From a virus: a DNA stretch of 42,044 nt. The translations under genes were made by a program, and so were the position numbers. Position 1 is the stretch's first letter. Each line of letters starts with the position of its first letter. The notes below the pieces were generated by a model. It did not search any database. It was not told where the DNA came from and saw only the letters and a list, made by a program, of their open reading frames with translations. Positions 35,801 through 42,044 of the stretch are shown here, piece by piece. The stretch is taken from positions 1 to 42,044 of the IMG/VR virus record IMGVR_UViG_3300034050_000953. One strand, written 5' to 3'.

Positions 35801-37204
35801 ATTTGAACCTGAAGTACCATCTGAACCAGTTGAGCCTGAAGTTCCGCTTGAACCGTCTACGCCGCTTAGGCCTGAACTACCACTTGTTCCAGAAGAACCA
35901 TCTTCTCCATTTGTACCATCTATACCGGACGTACCAGATGTTCCATCTGATCCTGAAGTTCCATCTGATCCTGAAGTTCCGCTTGTTCCATCTGAACCAT
36001 TTGAACCTGATTCTCCTGAAGTACCTGAGCTACCGTCAGTTCCAGAGACTCCATCGATACCTGAAGTACCGGAAGTTCCGTCTGAACCATTTGTTCCGTC
36101 TATTCCAGACGTACCAGAAGTTCCATTTGAACCTGAAGTTCCGCTTGTACCATCTGAACCGGAAGTTCCAGAAGTTCCATTTGAGCCTGATTCTCCTGAA
36201 GTTCCACTAGAACCATCTGTTCCAGAGACTCCGTCAATGCCTGACGTACCCGAAGTTCCGTCTGACCCGTTTGAGCCATTGGAACCAGAAGTTCCAGAAG
36301 TACCGTTTGAACCTGAAGTACCACTAGTTCCATTTGAGCCTGACGTACCGGACGTACCATCTGACCCGTTTGAACCTGATTCGCCAGAAGTTCCTGAGCT
36401 ACCGTCTGTTCCAGAGACTCCATCAATACCGCTTGTACCGGAAGTTCCATTTGAACCATTTGTTCCATCTATACCTGACGTACCGCTTGTTCCATTTGAA
36501 CCTGAAGTACCACTTGTTCCATTTGAGCCGGATTCTCCTGAAGTACCACTTGTTCCATTTGAGCCGGATTCTCCTGAAGTACCTGAGCTACCATCTGTTC
36601 CAGAGACTCCGTCAATACCTGAAGTACCACTTGTTCCATCTGATCCTGATGTTCCAGAAGTTCCATCTGAACCATTAGTTCCATCAATTCCAGAAGTACC
36701 TGAAGTTCCGTCTGAACCAGTAGTTCCATCAATTCCAGAAGTACCTGAAGTTCCGTCTGAACCATTAGTTCCATCTATACCTGAAGTACCTGAAGTTCCA
36801 TCTGAACCATTAGTTCCATCAATTCCAGAAGTACCTGAAGTTCCGTCTGAACCATTAGTTCCATCTATACCTGAAGTACCTGAAGTTCCATCTGAGCCTG
36901 AGGCTCCAGAGGTTCCGCTTGTTCCTGCACTACCGGCTGTGCCAGCAGTTCCACTACCTGATGCAAATTCTACTAAATCTGTATCTAATACTCCATCACG
37001 GTACCAATATTTATGAGAGCTGCCGCCGAAGATAAGGCGGACTTCCATTGATTGAAAACGGATGGCTGAAAGGATCGCTGTATTTGCTGCAGCAATCGCA
37101 GCAGTTTCGTTTGCCCCGGTATAAGGTCCGGACCAAGCATCTACTGGTACTGGGTTAACCGGCTGTATACCATACGGTAATTGTAATCCTGGAGTTAATG
37201 ACAT
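29858..37204 (-). CDS. Collagen-like fibre protein, 2448 residues
   Basis: Residues 1-85 form a non-repeat head (GIQPVNPVPVDAWSGPYTGANETAA, then FGGSSHKYWYRDGVLDTDL). Residues about 86-1565 are Gly-X-Y repeats dominated by [12 protein letters not shown] and GVS. About 1566-1690 form a globular insert (FYYEANNNAQSGNPGDGH, then LLQVGQQLTIQDRNN). About 1690-2255 are further repeats richer in GST and GTS. Residues about 2256-2448 form a beta-rich C-terminal domain (FEFNTVDRIYGIQIYMIG, then FTEITLAQDSVLWVSIPTF) that looks like a receptor-binding or trimerisation knob. No proline is seen in the repeats. The Asp content gives a strongly acidic shaft, unlike the near-neutral giant fibre. It starts six bases after the 644-residue fibre gene and is probably a virion fibre. 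Confidence 0.88.
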   Translation of the reverse strand: MSLTPGLQLPYGIQPVNPVPVDAWSGPYTGANETAAIAAANTAILSAIRFQSMEVRLIFGGSSHKYWYRDGVLDTDLVEFASGSGTAGTAGSAGTSGTSGASGSDGTSGTSGIDGTNGSDGTSGTSGIDGTNGSDGTSGTSGIDGTNGSDGTSGTSGIDGTTGSDGTSGTSGIDGTNGSDGTSGTSGSDGTSGTSGIDGVSGTDGSSGTSGESGSNGTSGTSGESGSNGTSGTSGSNGTSGTSGIDGTNGSNGTSGTSGIDGVSGTDGSSGTSGESGSNGSDGTSGTSGSNGTSGTSGSNGTSGTSGSNGSNGSDGTSGTSGIDGVSGTDGSSGTSGESGSNGTSGTSGSDGTSGTSGSNGTSGTSGIDGTNGSDGTSGTSGIDGVSGTDGSSGTSGESGSNGSDGTSGTSGSDGTSGSDGTSGTSGIDGTNGEDGSSGTSGSSGLSGVDGSSGTSGSTGSDGTSGSNGTSGTSGSNGTSGTSGTAGTSGTSGIDGTNGSDGTSGTSGIDGVSGTDGSSGTSGESGSNGTSGTSGIDGTNGSDGTSGTSGIDGTNGSDGTSGTSGTSGIDGVSGTDGSSGTSGESGSNGSDGTSGTSGSDGTSGTSGSDGTSGTSGIDGTNGSDGTSGTSGIDGVSGTDGSSGTSGESGSNGSDGTSGTSGIDGTNGSDGTSGTSGIDGTNGSDGTSGTSGTSGIDGVSGTDGSSGTSGESGSNGSDGTSGTSGSDGTSGSDGTSGTSGIDGTNGSDGTSGTSGIDGVSGTDGSSGTSGESGSNGSDGTSGTSGIDGTNGSDGTSGTSGSDGTSGTSGSNGSDGTSGTSGIDGVSGTDGSSGTSGSEGTSGTSGSDGTSGTSGIDGTNGSDGTSGTSGSDGTSGSDGTSGTSGIDGTSGSDGSSGTSGSSGLSGVDGSSGTSGSIGTSGTSGTSGTSGSDGTSGSNGTSGTSGSDGTSGTSGSDGTSGTSGSDGTSGTSGLDGTNGSDGTSGTSGTSGIDGVSGTDGSSGTSGESGSNGTSGTSGSNGSDGTSGTSGSDGTSGTSGIDGTNGSDGTSGTSGIDGVSGTDGSSGTSGESGSNGTSGTSGSNGSDGTSGTSGSDGTSGTSGSDGTSGTSGSDGTSGTSGSDGTSGTSGTSGSDGTSGTSGSDGTSGTSGIDGTNGSDGTSGTSGTSGIDGVSGTDGSSGTSGESGSNGTSGTSGIDGTNGSDGTSGTSGSDGTSGTSGSNGSDGTSGTSGIDGVSGTDGSSGTSGSEGTSGTSGIDGTNGSDGTSGTSGIDGTNGSDGTSGTSGSDGTSGTDGINGTDGSSGTSGSSGLSGVDGTSGTSGSDGTSGTSGSTGTSGTSGSDGTSGTSGSDGTSGTSGSDGTSGTSGSDGTSGTSGIDGTSGSDGTSGTSGTSGIDGVSGTDGSSGTSGESGSNGTSGTSGTSGTSGSDGTSGTSGTSGSDGTSGTSGTSGSDGTSGTSGSDGTSGTSGSTGTSGTSGSTGSDGTSGTSGTSGSDGTSGTSGTSGIDGVSGTDGSSGTSGESGSNGTSGTSGTSGSNGSDGTSGTSGIDGTNGSDGTSGSDGTSGTSGANGISTSVFYYEANNNAQSGNPGDGHILWNNATQISATQININHLTDAPITDIDIFLALLQVGQQLTIQDRNNSANYQVWVINGATTLITGASNYWTVPVALVSSGGTPQFANNHEIFLAIIAATGSSGTSGTSGSTGTSGTSGSTGTSGTSGSTGSNGTSGTSGTSGSDGTSGTSGTSGIDGVSGTDGSSGTSGTTGTSGTSGSDGTSGTSGSNGSVGTSGTSGTTGTSGTSGSDGTSGTSGSTGTSGTSGTSGTSGTSGSTGSDGTSGTSGTSGIDGVSGTDGSSGTSGESGSNGTSGTSGTSGSTGTSGTSGTSGTSGSTGTSGTSGTSGSTGTSGTSGTSGSTGTSGTSGTSGTSGTSGTSGSDGTSGTSGTSGIDGVSGTNGSSGTSGESGSNGTSGTSGSTGTSGTSGSTGSSGTSGSTGTSGTSGSTGTSGTSGSTGTSGTSGSTGTSGTSGTSGSSGTSGTSGSTGTSGTSGSTGTSGTSGSSGTSGSTGTSGSTGTSGTSGSSGSDGTSGTSGTSGIDGVSGTNGSSGTSGSAGTSGTSGTSGTSGSSGTSGSNGSSGTSGSNGSNGSSGTSGSNGSSGTSGSNGSSGTSGSNGSSGTSGSNGSSGTSGTSGSTGTSGTSGSDGSSGTSGIDGVSGTNGSSGTSGLTGTSGSDGSSGTSGGTGTSGSNGSSGTSGTSGSSGTSVSVSGTQSQYTVFGAGGTTVVDSTFGIFEDTTLDALLIGTQAVAEMPNEVVYSRHQNITTGVKQAHSNILYSDPISAFGSAGLKIDIVNNKSFEFNTVDRIYGIQIYMIGSAGGSNEVDYRMYSGAVKNIAGTVSIVGNGFTEITLAQDSVLWVSIPTFTISGAILLINIANNTSDQIAIAARVEIISDGLI
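30440..36955 (-). repeat. Asp-rich Gly-X-Y coding repeats of the 2448-residue fibre
   Basis: Two arrays, about 32510-36955 and 30440-32135, flank the coding region of a globular insert. Units such as [15 protein letters not shown] and GIDGVSGTDGSSGTSGESGSNG recur many times. Local 27-base and 63-base periodicities are visible, for example near 33120-33270 and 36640-36900. Confidence 0.9.
36783..36880. repeat. 98-base block identical to 38451-38548
   Basis: All 98 bases match a segment in the neighbouring 644-residue fibre gene, in the same orientation. A second 59-base match links 36696-36754 with 38409-38467. Confidence 0.9.
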
Positions 37205-37210
37205 ATTCTA

Positions 37211-39145
37211 TTATCTAGTTATTTGGTGTCGATGCGATGTTCCATAAGGAGTCGCATTTGTCATGGTATAGTTACGATACGATACGTTAGTACCGTAGGA
37301 GTCAACTACATTAAATGTTGATAAAACATAATTTCCAGTAATATCTGCGTTTAATGCATCTAAGTCAACTACACTGCTTAAACTTAGTGTAGCTGGCATT
37401 GCTGCTGTAAAATTGATTTGAGTAGTACCCGTTAATAAATTAAATGGATTACTTCCATCCGTAAATATTCGGGATCCTAGTGCTCTAATATCACTTGAAG
37501 TTGTTGGAACTGCGGATGATGGTCCGTAAAATATTAGATTTAAAAAACTAACTGTGGTATTTCCACCAGTTGCAAAACTTGATAAGGATGTTTGATATGC
37601 ATCAATTACTTTTACTCTATAATAGATGGTAGTTGACGCAAATAACGTAATATCATTATGATTAGTTAATGTAATGCTTGAAGTACCTGGACCAATTGAT
37701 ACCTCTGATCCAATATCTACCCATAAACTATTATTTAATGAGTATTGTAAAGTATAACTAGATAAGGCACTGTTTACACTATTTCTGGTAATAGTTCCGC
37801 TTAAATTAGTATTAATATTTCCTTTTTCTCTTTTTGTATTTGTTTCAGGTGAAGTACTTGAAACTGCAGCAACTGTTAAGGAAATTGATGGTGCTGAATA
37901 TGCGATTGGCGTAATATTTAAAGTAGCAGTCGCAGTTGCACCAATTGAATCAGTTACAATATATCTGTAATTAAAAGCAGAGGTATTATAATTAGTATCG
38001 GTGAGTGAATGTGTAAATGTACTTGGCGTAGTAGTTGAGGTTGATAAAACTACCCATGAACCTGCACCGCCTCTTCGCCATTCAAGAGAAACACTACTAA
38101 TTGTTGCTCCTAAACTATTTATAGTATGACTAAAATTTAGAACATTACTAATTGCTGTTTGATTAAACGCAATTGATGTGCTAGAAGTTAGAGCAACAGT
38201 TGGAGTAATTGGCTCAGCAATTGCTAAACTAATTACCTCAGCTGCAGTTTTTCCAGTTGCTGGAATAGTACTACCGCTTACATAACGTCCAAAAGTTCTA
38301 CCTCCAGTTAATGAAACAATTAAATCAGTTGGATAAGTAAAAGTATCACCACTTGTTCCAGAAGTTCCGTCTGAACCAGAAGTACCAGTTGAACCGTCTT
38401 GTCCGCTTGTACCTGAAGTTCCGTCTGAACCAGTAGTTCCATCAATTCCAGAAGTACCTGAAGTTCCATCTGAACCATTAGTTCCATCAATTCCAGAAGT
38501 ACCTGAAGTTCCGTCTGAACCATTAGTTCCATCTATACCTGAAGTACCGCTTGTTCCGTCTGAGCCGGAAGTACCAGTTGAACCGTCTTGGCCACTTGTA
38601 CCTGAAGTTCCATCTGAACCTGAAGAACCTGCTTCTCCGCTTGTACCTGAAGTACCGTCTGAACCAGATGTTCCATCTGAACCAGAAGTACCAGAAGAAA
38701 AACCTAATGGACTTGTTCCAGAAGAACCGGACGTACCTGACGTACCGTCTGAACCAGAAGTACCAGTTGAACCATCTTGACCGCTTGTACCTGAAGTACC
38801 AGAAGTTCCATCTGAACCAGAAGTACCAGTTGAACCATCTTGACCGCTTGTACCTGAAGTACCAGAAGTTCCATCTGAACCAGAAGTACCAGTTGAACCA
38901 TCTTGGCCACTTGTACCTGAAGTACCAGAAGTTCCATCTGAGCCTGATGTACCAGTTGAACCGTCTTGGCCACTTGTACCTGAAGTACCCGACGTACCAT
39001 TTGAGCCAGAACCACCAGAACCGGCACCAGGAGAATCACTATAATAAGCGTTACCAGCAGCATCAACTACCAAAAACTTATTTAATGAATTATCTTGACT
39101 TAGGTTGCTAAGATCAACCTGTTTTATTTTGAGTTTATTAGACAT
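37211..39145 (-). CDS. Collagen-like fibre protein, 644 residues
   Basis: A 46-residue N-terminal segment ([19 protein letters not shown], then [17 protein letters not shown]) resembles the attachment motifs of phage fibres. Residues about 47-266 are Gly-X-Y repeats (GTS, GSD, GQD, GST, with GID/GTN near the end). Residues about 267-644 are beta-rich, beginning [38 protein letters not shown], followed by Ig/fibronectin-like strands with many Ser/Thr ([17 protein letters not shown], then [21 protein letters not shown]). It has no cysteine or signal peptide. It is the first of three collinear fibre genes, with a promoter-like element 30 bases before the ATG. It is likely a short fibre or an adaptor between the virion and the longer fibres. 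It shares identical DNA blocks with the next gene. Confidence 0.86.
   Translation of the reverse strand: MSNKLKIKQVDLSNLSQDNSLNKFLVVDAAGNAYYSDSPGAGSGGSGSNGTSGTSGTSGQDGSTGTSGSDGTSGTSGTSGQDGSTGTSGSDGTSGTSGTSGQDGSTGTSGSDGTSGTSGTSGQDGSTGTSGSDGTSGTSGSSGTSPLGFSSGTSGSDGTSGSDGTSGTSGEAGSSGSDGTSGTSGQDGSTGTSGSDGTSGTSGIDGTNGSDGTSGTSGIDGTNGSDGTSGTSGIDGTTGSDGTSGTSGQDGSTGTSGSDGTSGTSGDTFTYPTDLIVSLTGGRTFGRYVSGSTIPATGKTAAEVISLAIAEPITPTVALTSSTSIAFNQTAISNVLNFSHTINSLGATISSVSLEWRRGGAGSWVVLSTSTTTPSTFTHSLTDTNYNTSAFNYRYIVTDSIGATATATLNITPIAYSAPSISLTVAAVSSTSPETNTKREKGNINTNLSGTITRNSVNSALSSYTLQYSLNNSLWVDIGSEVSIGPGTSSITLTNHNDITLFASTTIYYRVKVIDAYQTSLSSFATGGNTTVSFLNLIFYGPSSAVPTTSSDIRALGSRIFTDGSNPFNLLTGTTQINFTAAMPATLSLSSVVDLDALNADITGNYVLSTFNVVDSYGTNVSYRNYTMTNATPYGTSHRHQITR
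38451..38548. repeat. 98-base block identical to 36783-36880
   Basis: This is the partner of the block in the 2448-residue fibre gene. It encodes GTS, GID, GTN and GSD triplets and would allow recombination between the two genes. Confidence 0.9.
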
Positions 39146-39174
39146 TATACTGGACTTGCATTTTTCTACCTACA

Positions 39175-39186
39175 GTTATTTATCAG
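39175..39186 (-). promoter_or_regulatory. Promoter-like element before the first fibre gene
   Basis: The minus strand reads CTGATAAATAAC, identical over 12 bases to the element before the baseplate operon at 7017-7028. It lies about 30 bases upstream of the ATG at 39145, in a 70-base gap. It resembles the T4 late core. Confidence 0.4.
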
Positions 39187-39215
39187 TATACTGTATGCGA
39201 TAAGGCAGATCCGGT

Positions 39216-40169
39216 TTATCTATTTTCTTTTGCGTAAATTATTGCATCTACGTACTTAGCAGAAGCTGTATTAGGTTTAATATTTGAAAGATCCGCATTA
39301 AACGGGCTTGATTCTCGATAATCTGCTTTATAAAAAAGATCAGGTTTTCTATCATCTGTTACTCCAGCGTTATGCATAATTGTACAACGGTCATAATCCT
39401 CAATTGAGGAAGTTCCCCAACTAAAATTTAAGTCAGGTGTAATTATTGTTTGTGCACCAATTTTCCAGCCACCCCAAAGAACTGCCCACATATCCGCACA
39501 CCATTTTTGTACAGGATTATAGATTTTTAACTCTTCTGGTGTTAATGTATTGCGTTCTTGACTTTCTCTATCTGCCATATACTTATACATAGTTAATGAA
39601 TCTGAAATTACCTCTTTCCAAAAGTCAGAAGTAACGCCTTTCATTAAATATTGAGCACCGCCTGACCCTTCTTGATTTTTTTCTACTATTTCAGGAGAAA
39701 TTTTTGTTAAACTACAAAGGTCAATGAATAGGTCTTCTGATTTACTTTTAATATAATTTGCGCCAATATAAGAAACGGTATCACTTACATACCAATATAA
39801 ATTGTCATGCATTGAGTCGAAATCTGGAAGTTCTCTAAAGATAATATCTGAATCATGATAAAAAACGGTTTCACCACGTAATTCTGGATATTTTATCCAA
39901 TGCTGTTCAAGAATATCAGGCCTAAGAATTGGAATGTATCCAAAGTTTTGAGTTATTCTTTTTTTATAGAAAAAGAATCTAACCATTGGATATTTTCTAG
40001 CTAGGGCAAGACCTTCTTGGCTAGGCTCGTCATTATAGGCAAATAGAATTTCTATCCAATTTGGATTAATTCCATTTTTCATAAAATTGTGGATTACCAC
40101 CTCAACTTGCCAATGGAAGTATTGATGGTCAGGCTGTGCTGATATAAAAATAGTCTTCTTTGTTAACAT
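39216..40169 (-). CDS. Glycosyltransferase, GT-A fold (HPAT-like)
   Basis: The 317-residue protein begins TIFISAQPDHQYFHWQVEVVIHNFMK. It then has WIEILFAYNDEP, a GYIPILRPDILEQHW segment, and YHDSDIIF near residues 105-112 as a DxD-type metal-binding motif. WCADMWAVLWGGWKIG and the late His in TIMHNAG fit a nucleotide-sugar GT-A enzyme. The order of W-Q near the start, a strand, R-P then D-x-D-x-x-F recalls hydroxyproline O-arabinosyltransferases, which modify repeat-rich extensin-like proteins, but the resemblance is loose and the fibres here lack proline. It lies between the Thr-rich protein and the first collagen-like fibre, both possible acceptors. No signal peptide is seen, so it acts in the cytoplasm. 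Confidence 0.75.
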   Translation of the reverse strand: MLTKKTIFISAQPDHQYFHWQVEVVIHNFMKNGINPNWIEILFAYNDEPSQEGLALARKYPMVRFFFYKKRITQNFGYIPILRPDILEQHWIKYPELRGETVFYHDSDIIFRELPDFDSMHDNLYWYVSDTVSYIGANYIKSKSEDLFIDLCSLTKISPEIVEKNQEGSGGAQYLMKGVTSDFWKEVISDSLTMYKYMADRESQERNTLTPEELKIYNPVQKWCADMWAVLWGGWKIGAQTIITPDLNFSWGTSSIEDYDRCTIMHNAGVTDDRKPDLFYKADYRESSPFNADLSNIKPNTASAKYVDAIIYAKENR

Positions 40170-40208
40170 AATAAATTATACTAACTACCTTAATAGAGTT
40201 TAGGTAAG

Positions 40209-42044
40209 TTATGGTCGCCTTGTTGTAGTTGTAGTAGTTTCACCAATTACGCAACTCCAAATTTCTCCATTAAATGCACAACTTCCGCTTGGGGTAACAT
40301 TAAATATTGCATTATCCGGATAGCTAAGTACACATAAACTAACTGTAGTAAATGCTGCAATTTGAGTCATTTGTAAATTACCGTCACAGTCTGTATAGTC
40401 AAAGTCGTTTGGTCCATCCATTGTATTTTCAACGGATACACAGTTGCAAGGATTTGCGGTAGTCGTAGTTGTAACTTCTCCATCAAATACCGTTGTAGTG
40501 GTAGTTGTAGGCTCAGCTGTTGTGGTTGTAGTAGTTTCAAATTCAGGCTCAACGGTTGTTGTACTAGTTGTAGTAGGGGCTATTGTTGTTGTACTAGTTG
40601 TAGGTTCAACCGTTGTTGTACTAGTTGTAGTAGGGGCTATTGTTGTTGTACTAGTTGTAGGCTCAACCGTTGTTGTACTAGTTGTAGGCTCAACCGTTGT
40701 TGTAGTTGTAGTAGGGTCAACTCTAGTTGTTGTACTAGTTGTAGGCTCAACCGTTGTTGTAGTAGTCGTAGGTTCGGATATTGGTTCAGTTGTGGTAGTT
40801 GTAGTAGGCTCAACCGTTGTTGTAGTAGTCGTAGGTTCGGATATTGGTTCAGTTGTGGTAGTTGTAGTAGGGTCAACTCTAGTTGTTGTAGTAGTTGTAG
40901 GTTCAACCGTTGTTGTAGTAGTCGTAGGTTCGGATATTGGTTCAGTTGTGGTAGTTGTAGTAGGCTCAACCGTTGTTGTGGTAGTTGTAGTAGGCTCAAC
41001 CGTTGTTGTACTAGTTGTAGGTTCAACCGTTGTTGTACTAGTTGTAGGTTCAACCGTTGTTGTACTAGTTGTAGGTTCAACCGTTGTTGTACTAGTTGTA
41101 GGCCTAGGTTCAGCGGTTGTAGTAGTGGTAAGCCCAGGCTCTAGTGTTGTAGTAGTCGTAGGTTCGGATATTGGTTCAGTTGTGGTAGTTGTAGTAGGGG
41201 CTATTGTTGTTGTAGTTGTAGTTGGTAGACAGCTCATACAGTCAGCAATAGGATCGCTTGCTGTATTTGCAATACGATTAGCAGTTCCAGTAGCACTTGA
41301 CAATATTGTATAACAACCCTCGCTACTGTCGTCAAATGTTAAGTAATAAACTTGTCCAATTTCTGGAGTTATTGCTAATATTGTAGTAAAGTCAATATTT
41401 ATAACAGTTGAAGTTTCGCAATTTATACTTCTAAATATTTCCGTCAGTGTTGTTGTAGTTGTAGTAGGTTCAGCCTTAGTTGTGGTACTCGTAGTTGAAG
41501 CCTCAGTTGTTGTTGTTGTAGTAGGAGCTACCGTTGTTGTGGTTGTAGCTGGCTCAGGAGCGGCAGTTGTGGTACTAGTAGTTGCAGCCTCAGTTGTCGT
41601 TGTAGTAGTTGATCCAGTAAATAACTCCCAAGTCCCTAAACCTTCGTCAAATGCATAGGTAAATACGCATCCATTCGCTAACGTAATTGTTAAAAGCTTT
41701 TCAATTGCTAATCCGATTCCAGGTAAAGAATCCGGTAGAGTACCGGATGTAATATCTGAGCCATCTTGTGTAATTGTATATCCAATTCCATCAAAGCCAT
41801 CTAGTATTATATCAAATGGACCAGGTCCATTAATAGTTGCAATAAATCCATCACAACTAATTGTGGTAGTTGTAGTTATTTCGCCTGACCTAGTTGTAGT
41901 AGTGGTAGTTCTTTCACCTACTGTTGTTGTACTAGTAGTTTCAGCAACAGTTGTTGTACTAGTAGTCGGAGCCTCAGTTGTTGTAGTAGTAGGGTCAACT
42001 CTAGTTGTGGTAGTTGTAGTCGTAGGCTCAATAGTTGTTGTAGT
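40209..42044 (-). CDS. Mucin-like Thr-rich modular protein, C-terminal part (runs off the right edge)
   Basis: The frame is open from the right edge to the TAA at 40211-40209, giving at least 611 residues with no start in the window. A TTG at 41303 is only an internal Leu codon, because the frame continues upstream with sensible protein. Three small domains with cysteines (about 41880-41610, 41440-41225 and 40465-40230) are separated by linkers of runs of Thr with EP, AEP, VDP or SEP spacers. The middle domain reads IGQVYYLTFDDSSEGCYTI and ends ADCMSCLP. The last ends SCAFNGEIWSCVIGE and a TTTTTTRRP tail. Thr-rich linkers are typical O-glycosylation substrates. It is probably a virion surface or adhesin protein, first in the glycan/fibre block; the family is not recognised. 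Confidence 0.8.
   Translation of the reverse strand, partial: TTTTIEPTTTTTTTRVDPTTTTTEAPTTSTTTVAETTSTTTVGERTTTTTTRSGEITTTTTISCDGFIATINGPGPFDIILDGFDGIGYTITQDGSDITSGTLPDSLPGIGLAIEKLLTITLANGCVFTYAFDEGLGTWELFTGSTTTTTTEAATTSTTTAAPEPATTTTTVAPTTTTTTEASTTSTTTKAEPTTTTTTLTEIFRSINCETSTVINIDFTTILAITPEIGQVYYLTFDDSSEGCYTILSSATGTANRIANTASDPIADCMSCLPTTTTTTIAPTTTTTTEPISEPTTTTTLEPGLTTTTTAEPRPTTSTTTVEPTTSTTTVEPTTSTTTVEPTTSTTTVEPTTTTTTTVEPTTTTTTEPISEPTTTTTTVEPTTTTTTRVDPTTTTTTEPISEPTTTTTTVEPTTTTTTEPISEPTTTTTTVEPTTSTTTRVDPTTTTTTVEPTTSTTTVEPTTSTTTIAPTTTSTTTVEPTTSTTTIAPTTTSTTTVEPEFETTTTTTAEPTTTTTTVFDGEVTTTTTANPCNCVSVENTMDGPNDFDYTDCDGNLQMTQIAAFTTVSLCVLSYPDNAIFNVTPSGSCAFNGEIWSCVIGETTTTTTRRP
40478..41223 (-). repeat. 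Thr-rich linker coding repeats
   Basis: This is a long array of units coding TTTTT-V-EP and TTSTTT-V-EP, with SEP and RVDP variants. A unit of GSDIG-reading antisense sequence, coding EPISEP, recurs at least four times (near 40771, 40832, 40928 and 41160). The array is low complexity at DNA level and prone to slippage. Confidence 0.85.

Noticed and set aside
18865-36955. Possible CRISPR array, because of the dense short repeats
   Set aside because: Units are multiples of nine bases, always in frame with Gly-X-Y protein, with no unique spacers of constant length and no cas genes.
32754-37016. A 1420-codon plus-strand open frame of [10 protein letters not shown] type
   Set aside because: Same antisense artefact, over the 2448-residue fibre gene.
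41301-41303. TTG as start of a 364-residue protein
   Set aside because: The frame continues upstream with plausible domain sequence (YYLTFDDSSEGCYTI) and Thr linkers to the window edge, so this is an internal codon of a larger gene.
40444-41313. Plus-strand Val-rich open frame opposite the Thr-rich protein
   Set aside because: Antisense of Thr codons gives Val (ACT/ACA to GTA/GTT-type readings). The minus frame holds the cysteine domains and continues to the edge.

Overview
The window looks like a stretch of a large, low-GC tailed bacteriophage genome with a contractile tail (T4-like myovirus architecture). The evidence is a T4 gp17-like large terminase with ATPase and nuclease motifs, a gp6/baseplate-J-like wedge protein, tail-tube-fold and gp15-like tail proteins, a PhoH ATPase, a sigma-70-family factor and several giant fibre genes. 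A host in the Bacteroidota is an inference only. It rests on the near absence of Shine-Dalgarno sequences, A/T-rich leaders, delta-60 repeats and the style of the Gly-Thr-Ser and Thr-rich repeats. No host gene is present.

Layout. Positions 1-6997 (minus strand) form a packaging, regulation and baseplate block: baseplate wedge, small protein, possible small terminase, large terminase, small protein, PhoH, sigma factor, a membrane-anchored protein and the start of a lipoprotein-like gene. Positions 6998-7533 form a divergent regulatory gap that carries a complete phage tmRNA (7094-7460) with a predicted 24-residue tag and a strong terminator. Positions 7534-9167 (plus strand) hold a tail-completion-like protein and a virion protein. 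These end flush against a minus-strand operon with no base between the two stop codons.

Positions 9168-42044 (minus strand, transcribed right to left) form a fibre and sugar-modification block. In transcription order they are a Thr-rich mucin-like modular protein running off the right edge, a glycosyltransferase, three collagen-like fibre proteins of 644, 2448 and 4244 residues, two small structural proteins, a 936-residue GT4/GT-A/FkbM fusion, a sugar O-methyltransferase-like protein, a 910-residue methyltransferase/GT/heptosyltransferase fusion, and a tail-tube-fold protein.

How they may work together. The fibre genes encode long, proline-free Gly-X-Y tracts in which X and Y are almost always Ser, Thr, Asn or Asp. 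The longest is about 3170 residues. The enzymes interleaved with them include a domain strongly resembling the BAHT heptosyltransferases (Aah/TibC type), which O-glycosylate serines of autotransporter repeats. The most interesting hypothesis is a self-contained phage system that builds and glycosylates very long fibres, with methyltransferases capping or tailoring the glycan. Bacillus BclA (glycosylated GPT collagen with methylated sugars) is a conceptual parallel. This is inference from motifs and gene order; no activity can be read directly from the DNA.
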